Shown in pieces: positions 36,230 to 44,487 of a stretch of DNA of 64,000 bases. A model generated the notes under the pieces. That model did not search any database. It was not told where the DNA came from and worked only from the letters and a program-made list of their open reading frames with translations. Source of the DNA: Clostridia bacterium (GTDB lineage Bacteria > Bacillota > Clostridia > Oscillospirales > Acutalibacteraceae); contig JAKSQO010000002.1 of assembly GCA_024404095.1 (NCBI GenBank), positions 62,001 to 126,000 of the forward strand, written 5' to 3'. Each line of letters opens with the position of its first letter. Position 1 is the first letter of the stretch. The translations under genes and the position numbers were made by a program.

Positions 36230-36919
36230 ATGTCACTGTTTGCAATAGGTGATACGCACCTGTCTTTCGGTGTTGACAAGCCGATGAATATTTTTCGTGG
36301 ATGGGATAATTACGAAAAACGTCTTGAGGATAACTGGAATAAAATAGTTGAACCCGACGATACTGTTGTTATCGCAGGCGACATTTCGTGGGCAATGGAT
36401 ATAAACGATGCTCTTGAGGATTTTCGCTTTCTTGACCGTCTTAACGGCACTAAGATTATAATGAAAGGCAACCACGATTACTGGTGGGCGACAAAAAGTA
36501 AGACGGAAAAGTTCCTTGCCGACAACGGAATTGAGTCGGTGAAAATTCTTTTTAATAACGCTTACCGCGTCGGCGATTATACTGTCTGCGGAACAAGGGG
36601 CTGGTTCTTCGACTGTCCTAAGGATGCGGATAAAAAGGTTCTTCTGCGTGAGGCGGGACGGCTGAAGCTGTCACTTGAAGCCGCTGAAAAGCTCGGGGGA
36701 GAGCCGATAATTTTTCTTCACTATCCGCCTGTCAGTCTTACGCAGACCTGCGACGAAATATACAATGTTGTGATAGAATCGGGCGCAAAAATATGTTGTT
36801 ATGGGCATTTGCACGGAGCTTCACTTAACTGGGCGTTCAACGGTGAGCGTGACGGAGTGAACTTTAAATTGATATCGGCGGATTATCTTGAATTTTGCCC
36901 GAAGCTGATTGTGAAATAA
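36230..36919 (+). CDS. Metallophosphoesterase (phosphohydrolase)
   Basis: 229 residues. Motifs: IGDTHLSFG at the N-terminus, IAGDISWAMD near residue 48, MKGNHDYWW near 82, FLHYPPVS near 165 and CYGHLHGASL near 188, a complete and well-conserved calcineurin-like metal site. It is cytoplasmic, with no signal peptide or helix. GGGGGTGA provides the ribosome site. It lies 9 bp before a half-size EamA protein gene, probably cotranscribed. The substrate is unknown. Confidence 0.92.
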   Translation: MSLFAIGDTHLSFGVDKPMNIFRGWDNYEKRLEDNWNKIVEPDDTVVIAGDISWAMDINDALEDFRFLDRLNGTKIIMKGNHDYWWATKSKTEKFLADNGIESVKILFNNAYRVGDYTVCGTRGWFFDCPKDADKKVLLREAGRLKLSLEAAEKLGGEPIIFLHYPPVSLTQTCDEIYNVVIESGAKICCYGHLHGASLNWAFNGERDGVNFKLISADYLEFCPKLIVK

Positions 36920-36928
36920 GGTGAGATT

Positions 36929-37342
36929 ATGTGGCTTATACTTGCTGTTCTTTCCGCTGTCTTTGCGGCGCTGACATCAATTCTTGCAAAGGTCGGCATT
37001 GACGGTGTTGACTCAAATCTTGCAACGGCGATACGTACAATGGTTGTTGTCATTATGGCATGGGTGATGGTCTTTATCACGAGTGCGCAGAGCGGATTTT
37101 CTGAAATCAGCAGAAAAAGCTGGATATTTTTAATACTTTCAGGACTTGCGACAGGTGCATCATGGTTGTGCTATTACAAGGCGATTCAGCTCGGTGACGT
37201 GTCAAAGGTGGTGCCGATTGACAAGCTCAGCGTTATAATAACTCTTGTGCTTGCGTTTGTTTTTCTGCACGAAAAATTCACACCGAAATCGGCAATCGGA
37301 TGCATACTTATCGGTGCAGGAACGCTGATAATGGTGTTATAA
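36929..37342 (+). CDS. Half-size EamA (DMT) transporter protein
   Basis: 137 residues with about five hydrophobic segments, corresponding to one EamA domain; most members of the drug/metabolite transporter superfamily have two. Family features are the N-terminal LAVLSAVFAALTSILAKVGI and the end block DKLSVIITLVLAFVFLHEK followed by AIGCILIGAGTLIMVL. Single-domain members act as dimers in the membrane. Start at GTGAGATT-ATG, 9 bp after the phosphoesterase gene. The transported compound is unknown. Confidence 0.87.
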   Translation: MWLILAVLSAVFAALTSILAKVGIDGVDSNLATAIRTMVVVIMAWVMVFITSAQSGFSEISRKSWIFLILSGLATGASWLCYYKAIQLGDVSKVVPIDKLSVIITLVLAFVFLHEKFTPKSAIGCILIGAGTLIMVL

Positions 37343-37407
37343 AGCCCTTTTTGTCAAAAAAAGATGAGAAATTATTGTTAATATTTTGAAAAAAATGAAA
37401 AAAACTA

Positions 37408-37436
37408 TGGAAAAACCTGAAACTATCTGCTATAAT
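37408..37436 (+). promoter_or_regulatory. Sigma-A promoter of tig
   Basis: TGGAAA (37408-37413), exactly 17 bp, TATAAT (37431-37436), 66 bp before the trigger factor ATG. Confidence 0.65.
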
Positions 37437-37502
37437 ACTGAGGTTAATAGGTATTTGTGGAAGTATGTTCCAGATTAAATACCAAACAGGAGGAAGTATT
37501 TA

Positions 37503-38858
37503 ATGTTAAAATCAGCTAACAAGACAGAGACAAACATCTACACACTTGAAGTTGCAGTAAGTGCAGAGGACTTCAACAAGGCTATCGTTAAGGCTTACAA
37601 CAAGCAGAAGGGCAAGATTCAGCTCCCCGGCTTCCGTAAGGGTAAGGCTCCTCTCGCTATGATTGAGAAGTTCTACGGCAAAGAAGTATTTTTTGAGGAT
37701 GCACTCGACATCGTTTATCCCGAGGTTGTAGGCGCAGCTATTGAGGAAGCGGGTATTGAGCCTGTTGCAGCTCCTCATGATATCGACGTTAAGAAGATGG
37801 ATAAGGAAACAGGCGTTGAGATGACAATGAAAATCACAGTTAAGCCTGAAATCACTATCGCAAACTACAAGGGCGTTGAGGCTGACAAGGGCGACGCAAC
37901 AGTAACAGCGGACGATGTTAAGAAAGAGCTTGCATCAATGCAGGAGAGAAACTCTCGTACAGTAACTGTTGAGGACAGAAAGGCTAAGAAGAACGATATC
38001 GCAGTTATCGACTTTGAGGGCTTTGTTGACGGCGTTGCTTTTGAAGGCGGCAAGGGCGAAAACTATGAGCTCACACTTGGCTCAGGTCAGTTCATCCCCG
38101 GCTTCGAGGAGCAGATTGTCGGCCATAACACAGGCGACGAGTTCGACGTAAACGTAACATTCCCCACAGAGTATGCTGAAGAGCTTGCCGGCAAGGATGC
38201 TACATTCAAGTGCAAGCTTCACGAGTTAAAGGTTAAGGAGCTTCCGGCTCTTGACGATGAGTTCGCAAAGGACGTTGACGACGAAGTTGAGACACTTGCA
38301 GAGCTCAAGAAGAAGATTAAGGCTGACCTTGCTGAGAAGAAGGCAGAGGAAGTTAAGCGTAACTTTGAGAGCGCAGTTCTGGAGAAGGTTGTTGACCTTG
38401 TTGAGGGTGAGATTCCTGAGGTTATGTTTGACAACAAGCTTGAGGATGACCTCAAGAACTATGAGAATCAGCTTGCACAGCAGGGTATTCCTCTTGATAT
38501 GTATCTCCAGTACATGGGTATGGATAAGGAAACGTTCAAGGAGAACCAGAAGCCCAATGCGGTTAAGCAGGTTAAGCTTCAGCTTGCAGTAGAAAAGATT
38601 GCAGAGCTTGAGAAGATTGAAGCAACTGACGAAGAGGCAGATGCTAAGATTGCTGAGATGGCAGAAATGTATCAGATGGAAGCAGACCAGATTAAGAAGT
38701 TTGTTGCTATTGAGGACGTTAAGAAGGATATCGTAGGCGAAAAGACAGTTAACTTCCTTGTTGACAACGCTAAGGCTATCGTTGCTGAGAAGCCGAAGAA
38801 GACTGCTAAGAAGGCAGCTAAGAAGGAAGAGGAAGCAACTGAGGCAGCTGCTGAATAA
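37503..38858 (+). CDS. tig: Trigger factor (ribosome-associated chaperone, prolyl isomerase)
   Basis: 451 residues. The N-terminal ribosome-binding domain includes the signature LPGFRKGKAP near residue 40. The FKBP-type isomerase domain follows (DIAVIDFEGFVDGVAFEGG ... FIPGFEEQIVGH, about 160-250), then the long helical substrate-binding domain. The C-terminus has a Lys/Ala/Glu-rich extension (KKTAKKAAKKEEEATEAAAE) not present in most trigger factors. It binds nascent chains at the ribosome exit. Highly biased codon use (GAG, AAG) fits strong expression. It precedes clpP and clpX, the classic order. Confidence 0.97.
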   Translation: MLKSANKTETNIYTLEVAVSAEDFNKAIVKAYNKQKGKIQLPGFRKGKAPLAMIEKFYGKEVFFEDALDIVYPEVVGAAIEEAGIEPVAAPHDIDVKKMDKETGVEMTMKITVKPEITIANYKGVEADKGDATVTADDVKKELASMQERNSRTVTVEDRKAKKNDIAVIDFEGFVDGVAFEGGKGENYELTLGSGQFIPGFEEQIVGHNTGDEFDVNVTFPTEYAEELAGKDATFKCKLHELKVKELPALDDEFAKDVDDEVETLAELKKKIKADLAEKKAEEVKRNFESAVLEKVVDLVEGEIPEVMFDNKLEDDLKNYENQLAQQGIPLDMYLQYMGMDKETFKENQKPNAVKQVKLQLAVEKIAELEKIEATDEEADAKIAEMAEMYQMEADQIKKFVAIEDVKKDIVGEKTVNFLVDNAKAIVAEKPKKTAKKAAKKEEEATEAAAE

Positions 38859-38955
38859 TTTTACTTAAAAAGCCAATATTAAAGTGCGGATGGATGGCGG
38901 TTTGCCATTCATTTGCGCTATTTAGGAAAATTTAATCACGAACGGAGGATTATTT

Positions 38956-39537
38956 ATGGCACTTGTACCTTATGTTATTGAACAGACTAACAGAGGCGAA
39001 CGCTCATATGACATTTTCTCACGTCTTCTGAGCGACAGAATAATTGTACTTTCAGACGAGGTTAACGATGCAACCGCAAGTCTTGTTGTTGCACAGATGC
39101 TTTTCCTTGAGGGTCAGGATCCTGAGAAGGATATCAGCCTTTACATCAACAGCCCCGGCGGCTCAGTTACCGCAGGTATGGCTATCTATGATACAATGCA
39201 GTACATCAAGTGCGATGTTTCAACAATCTGCATGGGTATGGCTGCATCAATGGGTGCATTCCTTCTTTCTTCAGGTGCAAAGGGTAAGAGAATTGCTCTT
39301 CCCAACAGCGAAATCATGATTCATCAGCCTCTCGGCGGTGCTCAGGGTCAGGCAACTGAGATTGAAATCGCTGCACAGCACATCATCAGAACAAAGAAGA
39401 AACTCAATACTATCCTTGCTGAGAACACAGGCAAGACAGTTGAGCAGATTGCCGCTGACACAGACCGTGACAACTGGCTAACAGCTCAGGAGGCTATGGA
39501 GTACGGCCTTGTTGACAAGGTTCTCTACAAAAGATAA
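38956..39537 (+). CDS. clpP: ATP-dependent Clp protease proteolytic subunit
   Basis: 193 residues. Catalytic Ser in [12 protein letters not shown], His in [10 protein letters not shown] and Asp in [10 protein letters not shown]-terminus [19 protein letters not shown] is typical. ClpP forms the tetradecameric chamber fed by ClpX, encoded 15 bp downstream. Upstream, between tig and clpP, is an imperfect hairpin (about 38887-38920) that could uncouple expression of the two genes. Ribosome site CGGAGG. Confidence 0.97.
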   Translation: MALVPYVIEQTNRGERSYDIFSRLLSDRIIVLSDEVNDATASLVVAQMLFLEGQDPEKDISLYINSPGGSVTAGMAIYDTMQYIKCDVSTICMGMAASMGAFLLSSGAKGKRIALPNSEIMIHQPLGGAQGQATEIEIAAQHIIRTKKKLNTILAENTGKTVEQIAADTDRDNWLTAQEAMEYGLVDKVLYKR

Positions 39538-39552
39538 TTCAGAGGTGTAACA

Positions 39553-40818
39553 ATGCCAAGAGATGACGAGAGACGCGAAAAGAACGTCCGTTGTTCCTTT
39601 TGTCAGAAAACTCAGAGTGAGGTTGACAAAATAATTGCAGGACCGGGTGTGTATATCTGTAACGAGTGTATCGACCTTTGTCAGTCGATAATTGAAGAGG
39701 ATATTGGCTTTAAAAAGAAGAAAAAGGCTAAGACAAATTTCACTCTTCCAACTCCTATGGAAATCAAGAAAGGTCTTGACGAGTATGTTATCGGTCAGGA
39801 CGATGCAAAGATTGCTCTGAGCGTTGCGGTTTATAACCACTACAAGCGAGTATTCAAGTCGGATGAAAGCGACGTTGAAATTCAGAAGAGCAACATTCTT
39901 ATGCTCGGACCGACAGGTGTAGGTAAAACTATGCTTGCCCAGACGCTTGCAAAGATAATTGATGTTCCGTTTGCAATTGCGGACGCAACCACTCTTACCG
40001 AAGCAGGCTACGTCGGCGAGGATGTCGAGAACATTCTGCTCCGACTTATTCAGGCGGCAGATTTCGATATTGAAAAAGCGGAAAAGGGTATTATTTATGT
40101 TGATGAAATTGATAAGATTGCCCGCAAGTCCGAGAATCCGTCTATCACACGTGACGTAAGCGGTGAGGGTGTTCAGCAGGCACTCCTCAAAATTGTTGAG
40201 GGTACTGTTGCAAATGTTCCTCCGCAGGGCGGAAGAAAGCATCCTCAGCAGGAGTGTATTCAGGTTAACACATCGAATATTCTCTTTATCTGCGGCGGTG
40301 CATTTGACGGAATCGAAAAGACAATTGAAAAGCGTATCGGCGGTTCTGCCCTCGGCTTCGGTGCCGATGTAAAGAATAAGGCTGAGTTCACAATTGAGAA
40401 CGCTGTTTCAAAGGTTATTCCGCAGGATATCACAAAGTTCGGTATTATCCCCGAGCTTGTCGGCAGACTTCCGGTTATCACAACTCTTAAGGAGCTTGAC
40501 GAGGAAGCGCTTATCAAGATTCTTACAGAGCCGAAGAATGCAATCACAAAGCAGTACAAGTCGCTTCTTAATATGGACGGTGTAAGCCTTGAGTTTACTC
40601 CCGAGGCACTTTCTGCTATTGCCAAGCTGACACTTGAAAAGAAAACAGGTGCGCGAGGACTGCGAGGCATTATGGAAGGCATTCTTATGCCGATAATGTA
40701 TGCTGTTCCGAGCGACAAGACAATTCAGAGCGTACAGATAACAGACAAGTGTGTTACTGACAACGAGCCGCCGATTGTTGAATACAAGGGCGGCAAAAAG
40801 GCAAAAGCCGAAGCATAA
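39553..40818 (+). CDS. clpX: ATP-dependent Clp protease ATP-binding subunit ClpX
   Basis: 421 residues. An N-terminal four-Cys zinc-binding domain ([15 protein letters not shown] ... CNECIDLC) is followed by a AAA+ module with Walker A GPTGVGKT near residue 120, Walker [12 protein letters not shown] near 185, and the substrate-pore loop GYVGEDVE near 152. C-terminal sensor-2 block [15 protein letters not shown]. ClpX unfolds tagged proteins and delivers them to ClpP. Followed by a terminator. Confidence 0.97.
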   Translation: MPRDDERREKNVRCSFCQKTQSEVDKIIAGPGVYICNECIDLCQSIIEEDIGFKKKKKAKTNFTLPTPMEIKKGLDEYVIGQDDAKIALSVAVYNHYKRVFKSDESDVEIQKSNILMLGPTGVGKTMLAQTLAKIIDVPFAIADATTLTEAGYVGEDVENILLRLIQAADFDIEKAEKGIIYVDEIDKIARKSENPSITRDVSGEGVQQALLKIVEGTVANVPPQGGRKHPQQECIQVNTSNILFICGGAFDGIEKTIEKRIGGSALGFGADVKNKAEFTIENAVSKVIPQDITKFGIIPELVGRLPVITTLKELDEEALIKILTEPKNAITKQYKSLLNMDGVSLEFTPEALSAIAKLTLEKKTGARGLRGIMEGILMPIMYAVPSDKTIQSVQITDKCVTDNEPPIVEYKGGKKAKAEA

Positions 40819-40823
40819 AATTA

Positions 40824-40856
40824 ACGCCATTCTGGTTTTCAGAGTGGCGTTTTTCT
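40824..40856 (+). terminator. Terminator of the tig-clpP-clpX cluster
   Basis: ACGCCATTCTG (40824-40834) pairs with CAGAGTGGCGT (40840-40850) through one G-U pair, followed by TTTTCTC. Confidence 0.85.
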
Positions 40857-40861
40857 CATTC

Positions 40862-40938
40862 TTGTCATTCTGAACAAAGGAAGAATCTCGGCTTCATTCA
40901 ATAAGAGATTCTTTATCGCACGTTCCTCAGAATGACAA
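40862..40938. repeat. REP/MITE-like palindromic element with TTGTCATTCTGA ends
   Basis: TTGTCATTCTGA (40862-40873) and TCAGAATGACAA (40927-40938) are perfect 12-bp inverted repeats; inside are AGAATCTC (40882-40889) and GAGATTCT (40905-40912). Elements with this TCATTCTGA...AGAATCT layout recur in intergenic DNA of many bacteria. It makes up the first part of the 428-bp gap between clpX and the hydrogenase operon; the rest of the gap holds the promoter and Rex-type operator and no gene. Confidence 0.72.
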
Positions 40939-41082
40939 ATTATGCGAATGGCATGAGTAAATTACCTTCACAGGGTTTAAGATGAAACATTATTCCGCTT
41001 AAAAAACATAGCTGAAAACTGCATAAACAATATAATTATGCAGAAATATGTAAAAACGGTAAAAATAAATTGGAATTTAAGG

Positions 41083-41111
41083 TTTACTATTTTATTTATT
41101 TGTGTTATAAT
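41083..41111 (+). promoter_or_regulatory. Probable sigma-A promoter of the hydrogenase operon
   Basis: TTTACT (41083-41088), exactly 17 bp, TATAAT (41106-41111). A TTGACA (41115-41120) and another TATAAT (41124-41129) follow but are not correctly spaced with each other. Confidence 0.55.
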
Positions 41112-41148
41112 ACCTTGACATTGTATAATGTTATAGTGCGGCTTAATA

Positions 41149-41166
41149 ATGTTATTTTTTTAACAT
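41149..41166. promoter_or_regulatory. Rex-type redox operator
   Basis: ATGTTATTTTTTTAACAT contains TGTTA-N6-TAACA, the core of the clostridial Rex consensus TTGTTAANNNNTTAACAA, embedded in a longer inverted repeat AATGTTA/TAACATT. It lies downstream of the likely promoter and 82 bp before the first hydrogenase gene, so Rex bound here at low NADH/NAD+ would block transcription. Rex control of hydrogenase genes is established in several Clostridia. Confidence 0.72.
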
Positions 41167-41247
41167 TTTCTTGAGAGCGACAGATTTTTCTGTCAGACTT
41201 GAAAGACTGTCGCTTGATATCACTTTGTTGTAAAGGAGGAAAACTCA

Positions 41248-41745
41248 ATGCTCAAGAAAATCAGCAAAATCCCTTTCAAGGGAACACCCGAGCAGGAAGC
41301 ACAGCTCAAGGCTGTAATTGAGGAATGCAAAGACAACAAGAGTATGCTTATGCATGTAATGCAGCAGGCACAGGCAATTTACGGTTACCTCCCCTTTGAG
41401 GTTCAGACAATGATTGCCGACGGTATGGATATTCCGCTTGAAAAAGTTTATGGCGTATCCACATTCTATGCTCAGTTTGCTCTTTCACCTAAGGGTCAGT
41501 ACAATGTATCAGTTTGCCTTGGTACAGCTTGCTACGTTAAGGGCTCTCAGGATGTTCTCGACAAAATCTGCGAGAATCTCGGTGTAGGCGAAGGCGAGTG
41601 CACAGAGGATGGCGTATTTTCAATCGAGGCTTGCCGCTGCATCGGCGCATGCGGACTTGCACCGGTTATTACCGTAAATGATGAAGTTTACGGCAAGCTT
41701 ACCGCTGACGATGTTGACGGTATTCTTGCAAAGTATAAGGCATAA
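41248..41745 (+). CDS. NuoE-like / HndA subunit of bifurcating hydrogenase
   Basis: 165 residues. C-terminal thioredoxin-like 2Fe-2S domain with the four-Cys pattern CLGTACYVKG ... CRCIGACGLAPV; N-terminal helical part with MHVMQQAQAIYGYLPFEVQ typical of the 24-kDa NuoE subunit. In NADH/NADP-linked [FeFe] hydrogenases this subunit (HndA or HydC-like) passes electrons to the flavin subunit. The ATG follows AAAGGAGG. First gene of a five-gene operon behind a Rex-type operator. Confidence 0.92.
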   Translation: MLKKISKIPFKGTPEQEAQLKAVIEECKDNKSMLMHVMQQAQAIYGYLPFEVQTMIADGMDIPLEKVYGVSTFYAQFALSPKGQYNVSVCLGTACYVKGSQDVLDKICENLGVGEGECTEDGVFSIEACRCIGACGLAPVITVNDEVYGKLTADDVDGILAKYKA

Positions 41746-41748
41746 GCT

Positions 41749-42297
41749 ATGAGAGAGCTTTCTTTGAATGTTCTTGATATTGCTCAGAATTCCATTTCCG
41801 CCGACGCTTCACTTATTGAGATTGAAGTGCTCGAAAACACGGAAAGAAAAGAGCTTGTTATCGGTATTTACGATAACGGCAGAGGAATGACACCCGAGCA
41901 GGTACAGAATGTTCAGGATCCGTTCTTTACCACCCGCACAACACGTAAGGTCGGAATGGGAATTCCGCTTTTCAAGCTTGCCGCCGAACAGACAGGCGGA
42001 AGCCTTGAAATCACTTCCGAGGTCGGTGTAGGAACAAGAGTACGCACACTCTTCAAAACCGACAGCATTGACTTTACGCCGCTGGGTGATATGGACTCGA
42101 CAATTATTATGCTTATTACAATGAATACCGACCGTGACTTTATTTACCGTTTCGGTATTGATGAAAATGAATTTACCCTCTCCACACAGGAGCTTAAAGG
42201 AATTCTCGGCGATGTACCGCTTTCCGAACCTTCTGTAACGCAGTGGATAAGGGAATATCTTTCAGAACAAACACAAAACATTCGTGGAGGTGTATGA
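41749..42297 (+). CDS. HATPase-domain protein within the hydrogenase operon
   Basis: 182 residues. The sequence begins LSLNVLDIAQNSISA, an N-box-like helix, followed by GIYDNGRGMTPEQV and a G2-like GMGIPLFKLAAEQTGG, so it has the ATP-binding (GHKL) fold of histidine kinases but no phosphoacceptor, receiver or membrane part. Such genes recur in clostridial Hnd-type hydrogenase operons. Regulation, or help in assembling or switching the complex, is conceivable; nothing is proven. Only 3 bp separate it from the NuoE-like gene. The second half (after residue 105) is of unknown fold. Confidence 0.85.
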   Translation: MRELSLNVLDIAQNSISADASLIEIEVLENTERKELVIGIYDNGRGMTPEQVQNVQDPFFTTRTTRKVGMGIPLFKLAAEQTGGSLEITSEVGVGTRVRTLFKTDSIDFTPLGDMDSTIIMLITMNTDRDFIYRFGIDENEFTLSTQELKGILGDVPLSEPSVTQWIREYLSEQTQNIRGGV

Positions 42298-42299
42298 TA

Positions 42300-42674
42300 A
42301 TGAAATCACTCGAAGAATTGATGGCTATCCGCGATAAGGCTAAGGCATCAATGACTGACCGTGAAGGCACAGGCGACGGCATCCGTGTTGTTGTCGGCAT
42401 GGCTACCTGCGGTATCGCAGCAGGCGCACGCCCCGTTCTCAACGCATTTGTTGAGGAGGTTGCCAAGAGAAATCTCAAGAACGTTTCTGTTGCTCAGACA
42501 GGCTGCATAGGTATGTGCCAGTATGAGCCTATCGTTGAAGTATTTGAACCGGGCAAGGAGAAGGTTACTTATGTTAAAGTAACTGCTGAAAAGGTGTCCG
42601 AAATCGTTGCAAGCCACATCGTCAACGGCAATCCCGTTGTTGACTATACAGTTGGCGCAGTAGTTAAAGACTAA
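42300..42674 (+). CDS. HndB-like 2Fe-2S thioredoxin-fold protein
   Basis: ATG at 42300, 9 bp after GGAGGT (42285-42290); ATG 42294 is too close and the frame open from 42243 overlaps the upstream gene. 124 residues, thioredoxin-like ferredoxin fold with the Cys set GMATCGIAAGA ... AQTGCIGMCQYEP. This is the small electron-carrier subunit seen as HndB in NADP-reducing hydrogenases. It lies between the HATPase gene and the flavin subunit gene and has the same reading direction and close spacing. Confidence 0.87.
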   Translation: MKSLEELMAIRDKAKASMTDREGTGDGIRVVVGMATCGIAAGARPVLNAFVEEVAKRNLKNVSVAQTGCIGMCQYEPIVEVFEPGKEKVTYVKVTAEKVSEIVASHIVNGNPVVDYTVGAVVKD

Positions 42675-42686
42675 GGAGGAAAAACT

Positions 42687-44474
42687 ATGTATCGTTCACA
42701 CGTACTTGTCTGCGGCGGTACCGGCTGTACCTCCTCTCACAGTGCCGAGATCATTGCTGCTCTTGAGAGTGAACTCAAGGCAAAGGGTCTCGAAAATGAG
42801 ATTAAGGTTGTTAAAACCGGTTGCTTCGGACTTTGCGCTTTAGGCCCGATTATGATTGTTTATCCCGAGGGATGCTTCTACAGCCAGGTTACTGTTGAAG
42901 ACGTTCCCGAAATCGTTGAGGAGCATCTCCTCAAGGGTCGTATGGTTAAGCGTCTTCTTTATGATGAGACAGTCATGAAGGATGAAATCAAGCCCTTAAG
43001 CGAAACTAATTTCTACAAAAAGCAGAAGAGAATTGCTCTTCGTAACTGCGGTGTTATCGATCCCGAAAACATCGACGAATATATCGCAATGGATGGTTAT
43101 CAGGCTCTTGCAAAGTGTCTTACAGAGCTCAAGCCTGAAGACGTTATCCAGATAGTTAAGGATTCAGGCCTTCGAGGCAGAGGCGGCGGCGGATTCCCCA
43201 CAGGCCTTAAGTGGAGCTTCACCGCTAAGAACAATGCAGACCAGAAGTATGTTGTCTGCAACGCTGACGAAGGTGACCCGGGTGCATTCATGGACCGTTC
43301 AGTTCTTGAAGGTGATCCCCACTGTATCGTTGAAGCTATGACAATCTGCGGTTACGCAACAGGCGCAACTGAGGGTTATGTATACGTTCGTGCTGAGTAC
43401 CCGATTGCTGTTTCACGTCTTCAGAAGGCTATCGAGCAGGCTCGTGAGTACGGTCTTCTCGGCAAGAACATCTTCAATTCAGGCTTTGACTTCGATCTTC
43501 ATATCCGTCTTGGTGCAGGCGCATTCGTTTGCGGTGAAGAGACAGCTCTTATGACATCAATCGAAGGCAACCGCGGTGAGCCTCGTCCCCGTCCGCCGTA
43601 TCCGGCAGTAAAGGGTCTTTTTGCTAAGCCGACAACAGAAAACAACGTTGAGACATTTGCTAACATTCCTCAGATTATTCTCAATGGTGCTGAGTTCTTC
43701 AACTCAATGGGTACTGAGAAGTCATCAGGTACAAAGGTATTTGCTCTCGGCGGTAAGATTAATAACACAGGCCTTGTTGAAATCCCCATGGGTACAACAC
43801 TCCGCGAAATCATCGAGGACATCGGTGGCGGCGTTCCCAACGGAAAGAAGTTCAAGGCTGCTCAGACAGGCGGTCCTTCAGGCGGATGTATTCCTGCTTC
43901 ACTTATGGACACACCTATCGACTATGACAACCTCACAGCTATCGGCTGTATGATGGGTTCAGGTGGACTTATCGTTATGGACGAAGACAACTGTATGGTT
44001 GATATCGCTAAGTTCTTCCTCAACTTCACCGTTGACGAGTCATGCGGTAAGTGTACTCCCTGCCGTATCGGTACTAAGAAGATGATGGAAATCCTCGATA
44101 AGATTACAAGCGGTAAGGGAACTCTTGAAGATCTTGACGAGCTTGAGAGACTTGCATATTACATCAAGGATAACTCACTTTGCGGTCTTGGTCAGACAGC
44201 TCCCAACCCGGTTCTTGCAACACTTCGCTTCTTCAAGGATGAGTACATTGCTCATGTTGTTGACAAGAAGTGCCCCGCAGGTGTATGTAAGGCTCTCCTT
44301 AACTTCTCTATCGATGCTGATAAGTGTAAGGGCTGTACTGCCTGTGCAAGAAAGTGCCCGGCAGGTGCTATCTCAGGTACTGTAAAGAATCCGCACGTTA
44401 TCGACACAGACAAGTGCCTCAAGTGCGGCGTATGTATGGATACATGTAGATTTAATGCAATTTCAAAGAAGTAA
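42687..44474 (+). CDS. NuoF-like / HndC flavin subunit
   Basis: 595 residues in three parts: an N-terminal thioredoxin-like 2Fe-2S domain (1-110, with CGGTGCTSSHSAEI and CFGLCALGP), the NuoF core (about 130-520) with the FMN/NADH region GLRGRGGGGFPTGLKW and the 4Fe-4S motif SCGKCTPCR, and a C-terminal pair of ferredoxin clusters (CKGCTACARKCP and CLKCGVCMDTC). This subunit carries the FMN at which electrons from NAD(P)H and ferredoxin are confurcated to the hydrogenase. The C-terminal ferredoxin is typical of HndC/HydB. Confidence 0.95.
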   Translation: MYRSHVLVCGGTGCTSSHSAEIIAALESELKAKGLENEIKVVKTGCFGLCALGPIMIVYPEGCFYSQVTVEDVPEIVEEHLLKGRMVKRLLYDETVMKDEIKPLSETNFYKKQKRIALRNCGVIDPENIDEYIAMDGYQALAKCLTELKPEDVIQIVKDSGLRGRGGGGFPTGLKWSFTAKNNADQKYVVCNADEGDPGAFMDRSVLEGDPHCIVEAMTICGYATGATEGYVYVRAEYPIAVSRLQKAIEQAREYGLLGKNIFNSGFDFDLHIRLGAGAFVCGEETALMTSIEGNRGEPRPRPPYPAVKGLFAKPTTENNVETFANIPQIILNGAEFFNSMGTEKSSGTKVFALGGKINNTGLVEIPMGTTLREIIEDIGGGVPNGKKFKAAQTGGPSGGCIPASLMDTPIDYDNLTAIGCMMGSGGLIVMDEDNCMVDIAKFFLNFTVDESCGKCTPCRIGTKKMMEILDKITSGKGTLEDLDELERLAYYIKDNSLCGLGQTAPNPVLATLRFFKDEYIAHVVDKKCPAGVCKALLNFSIDADKCKGCTACARKCPAGAISGTVKNPHVIDTDKCLKCGVCMDTCRFNAISKK

Positions 44475-44487
44475 GGAGCGTGTCATA

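Noticed and set aside
39478-40242. 254-residue minus-strand frame across clpP/clpX
   Set aside because: Antisense to two unmistakable conserved genes.
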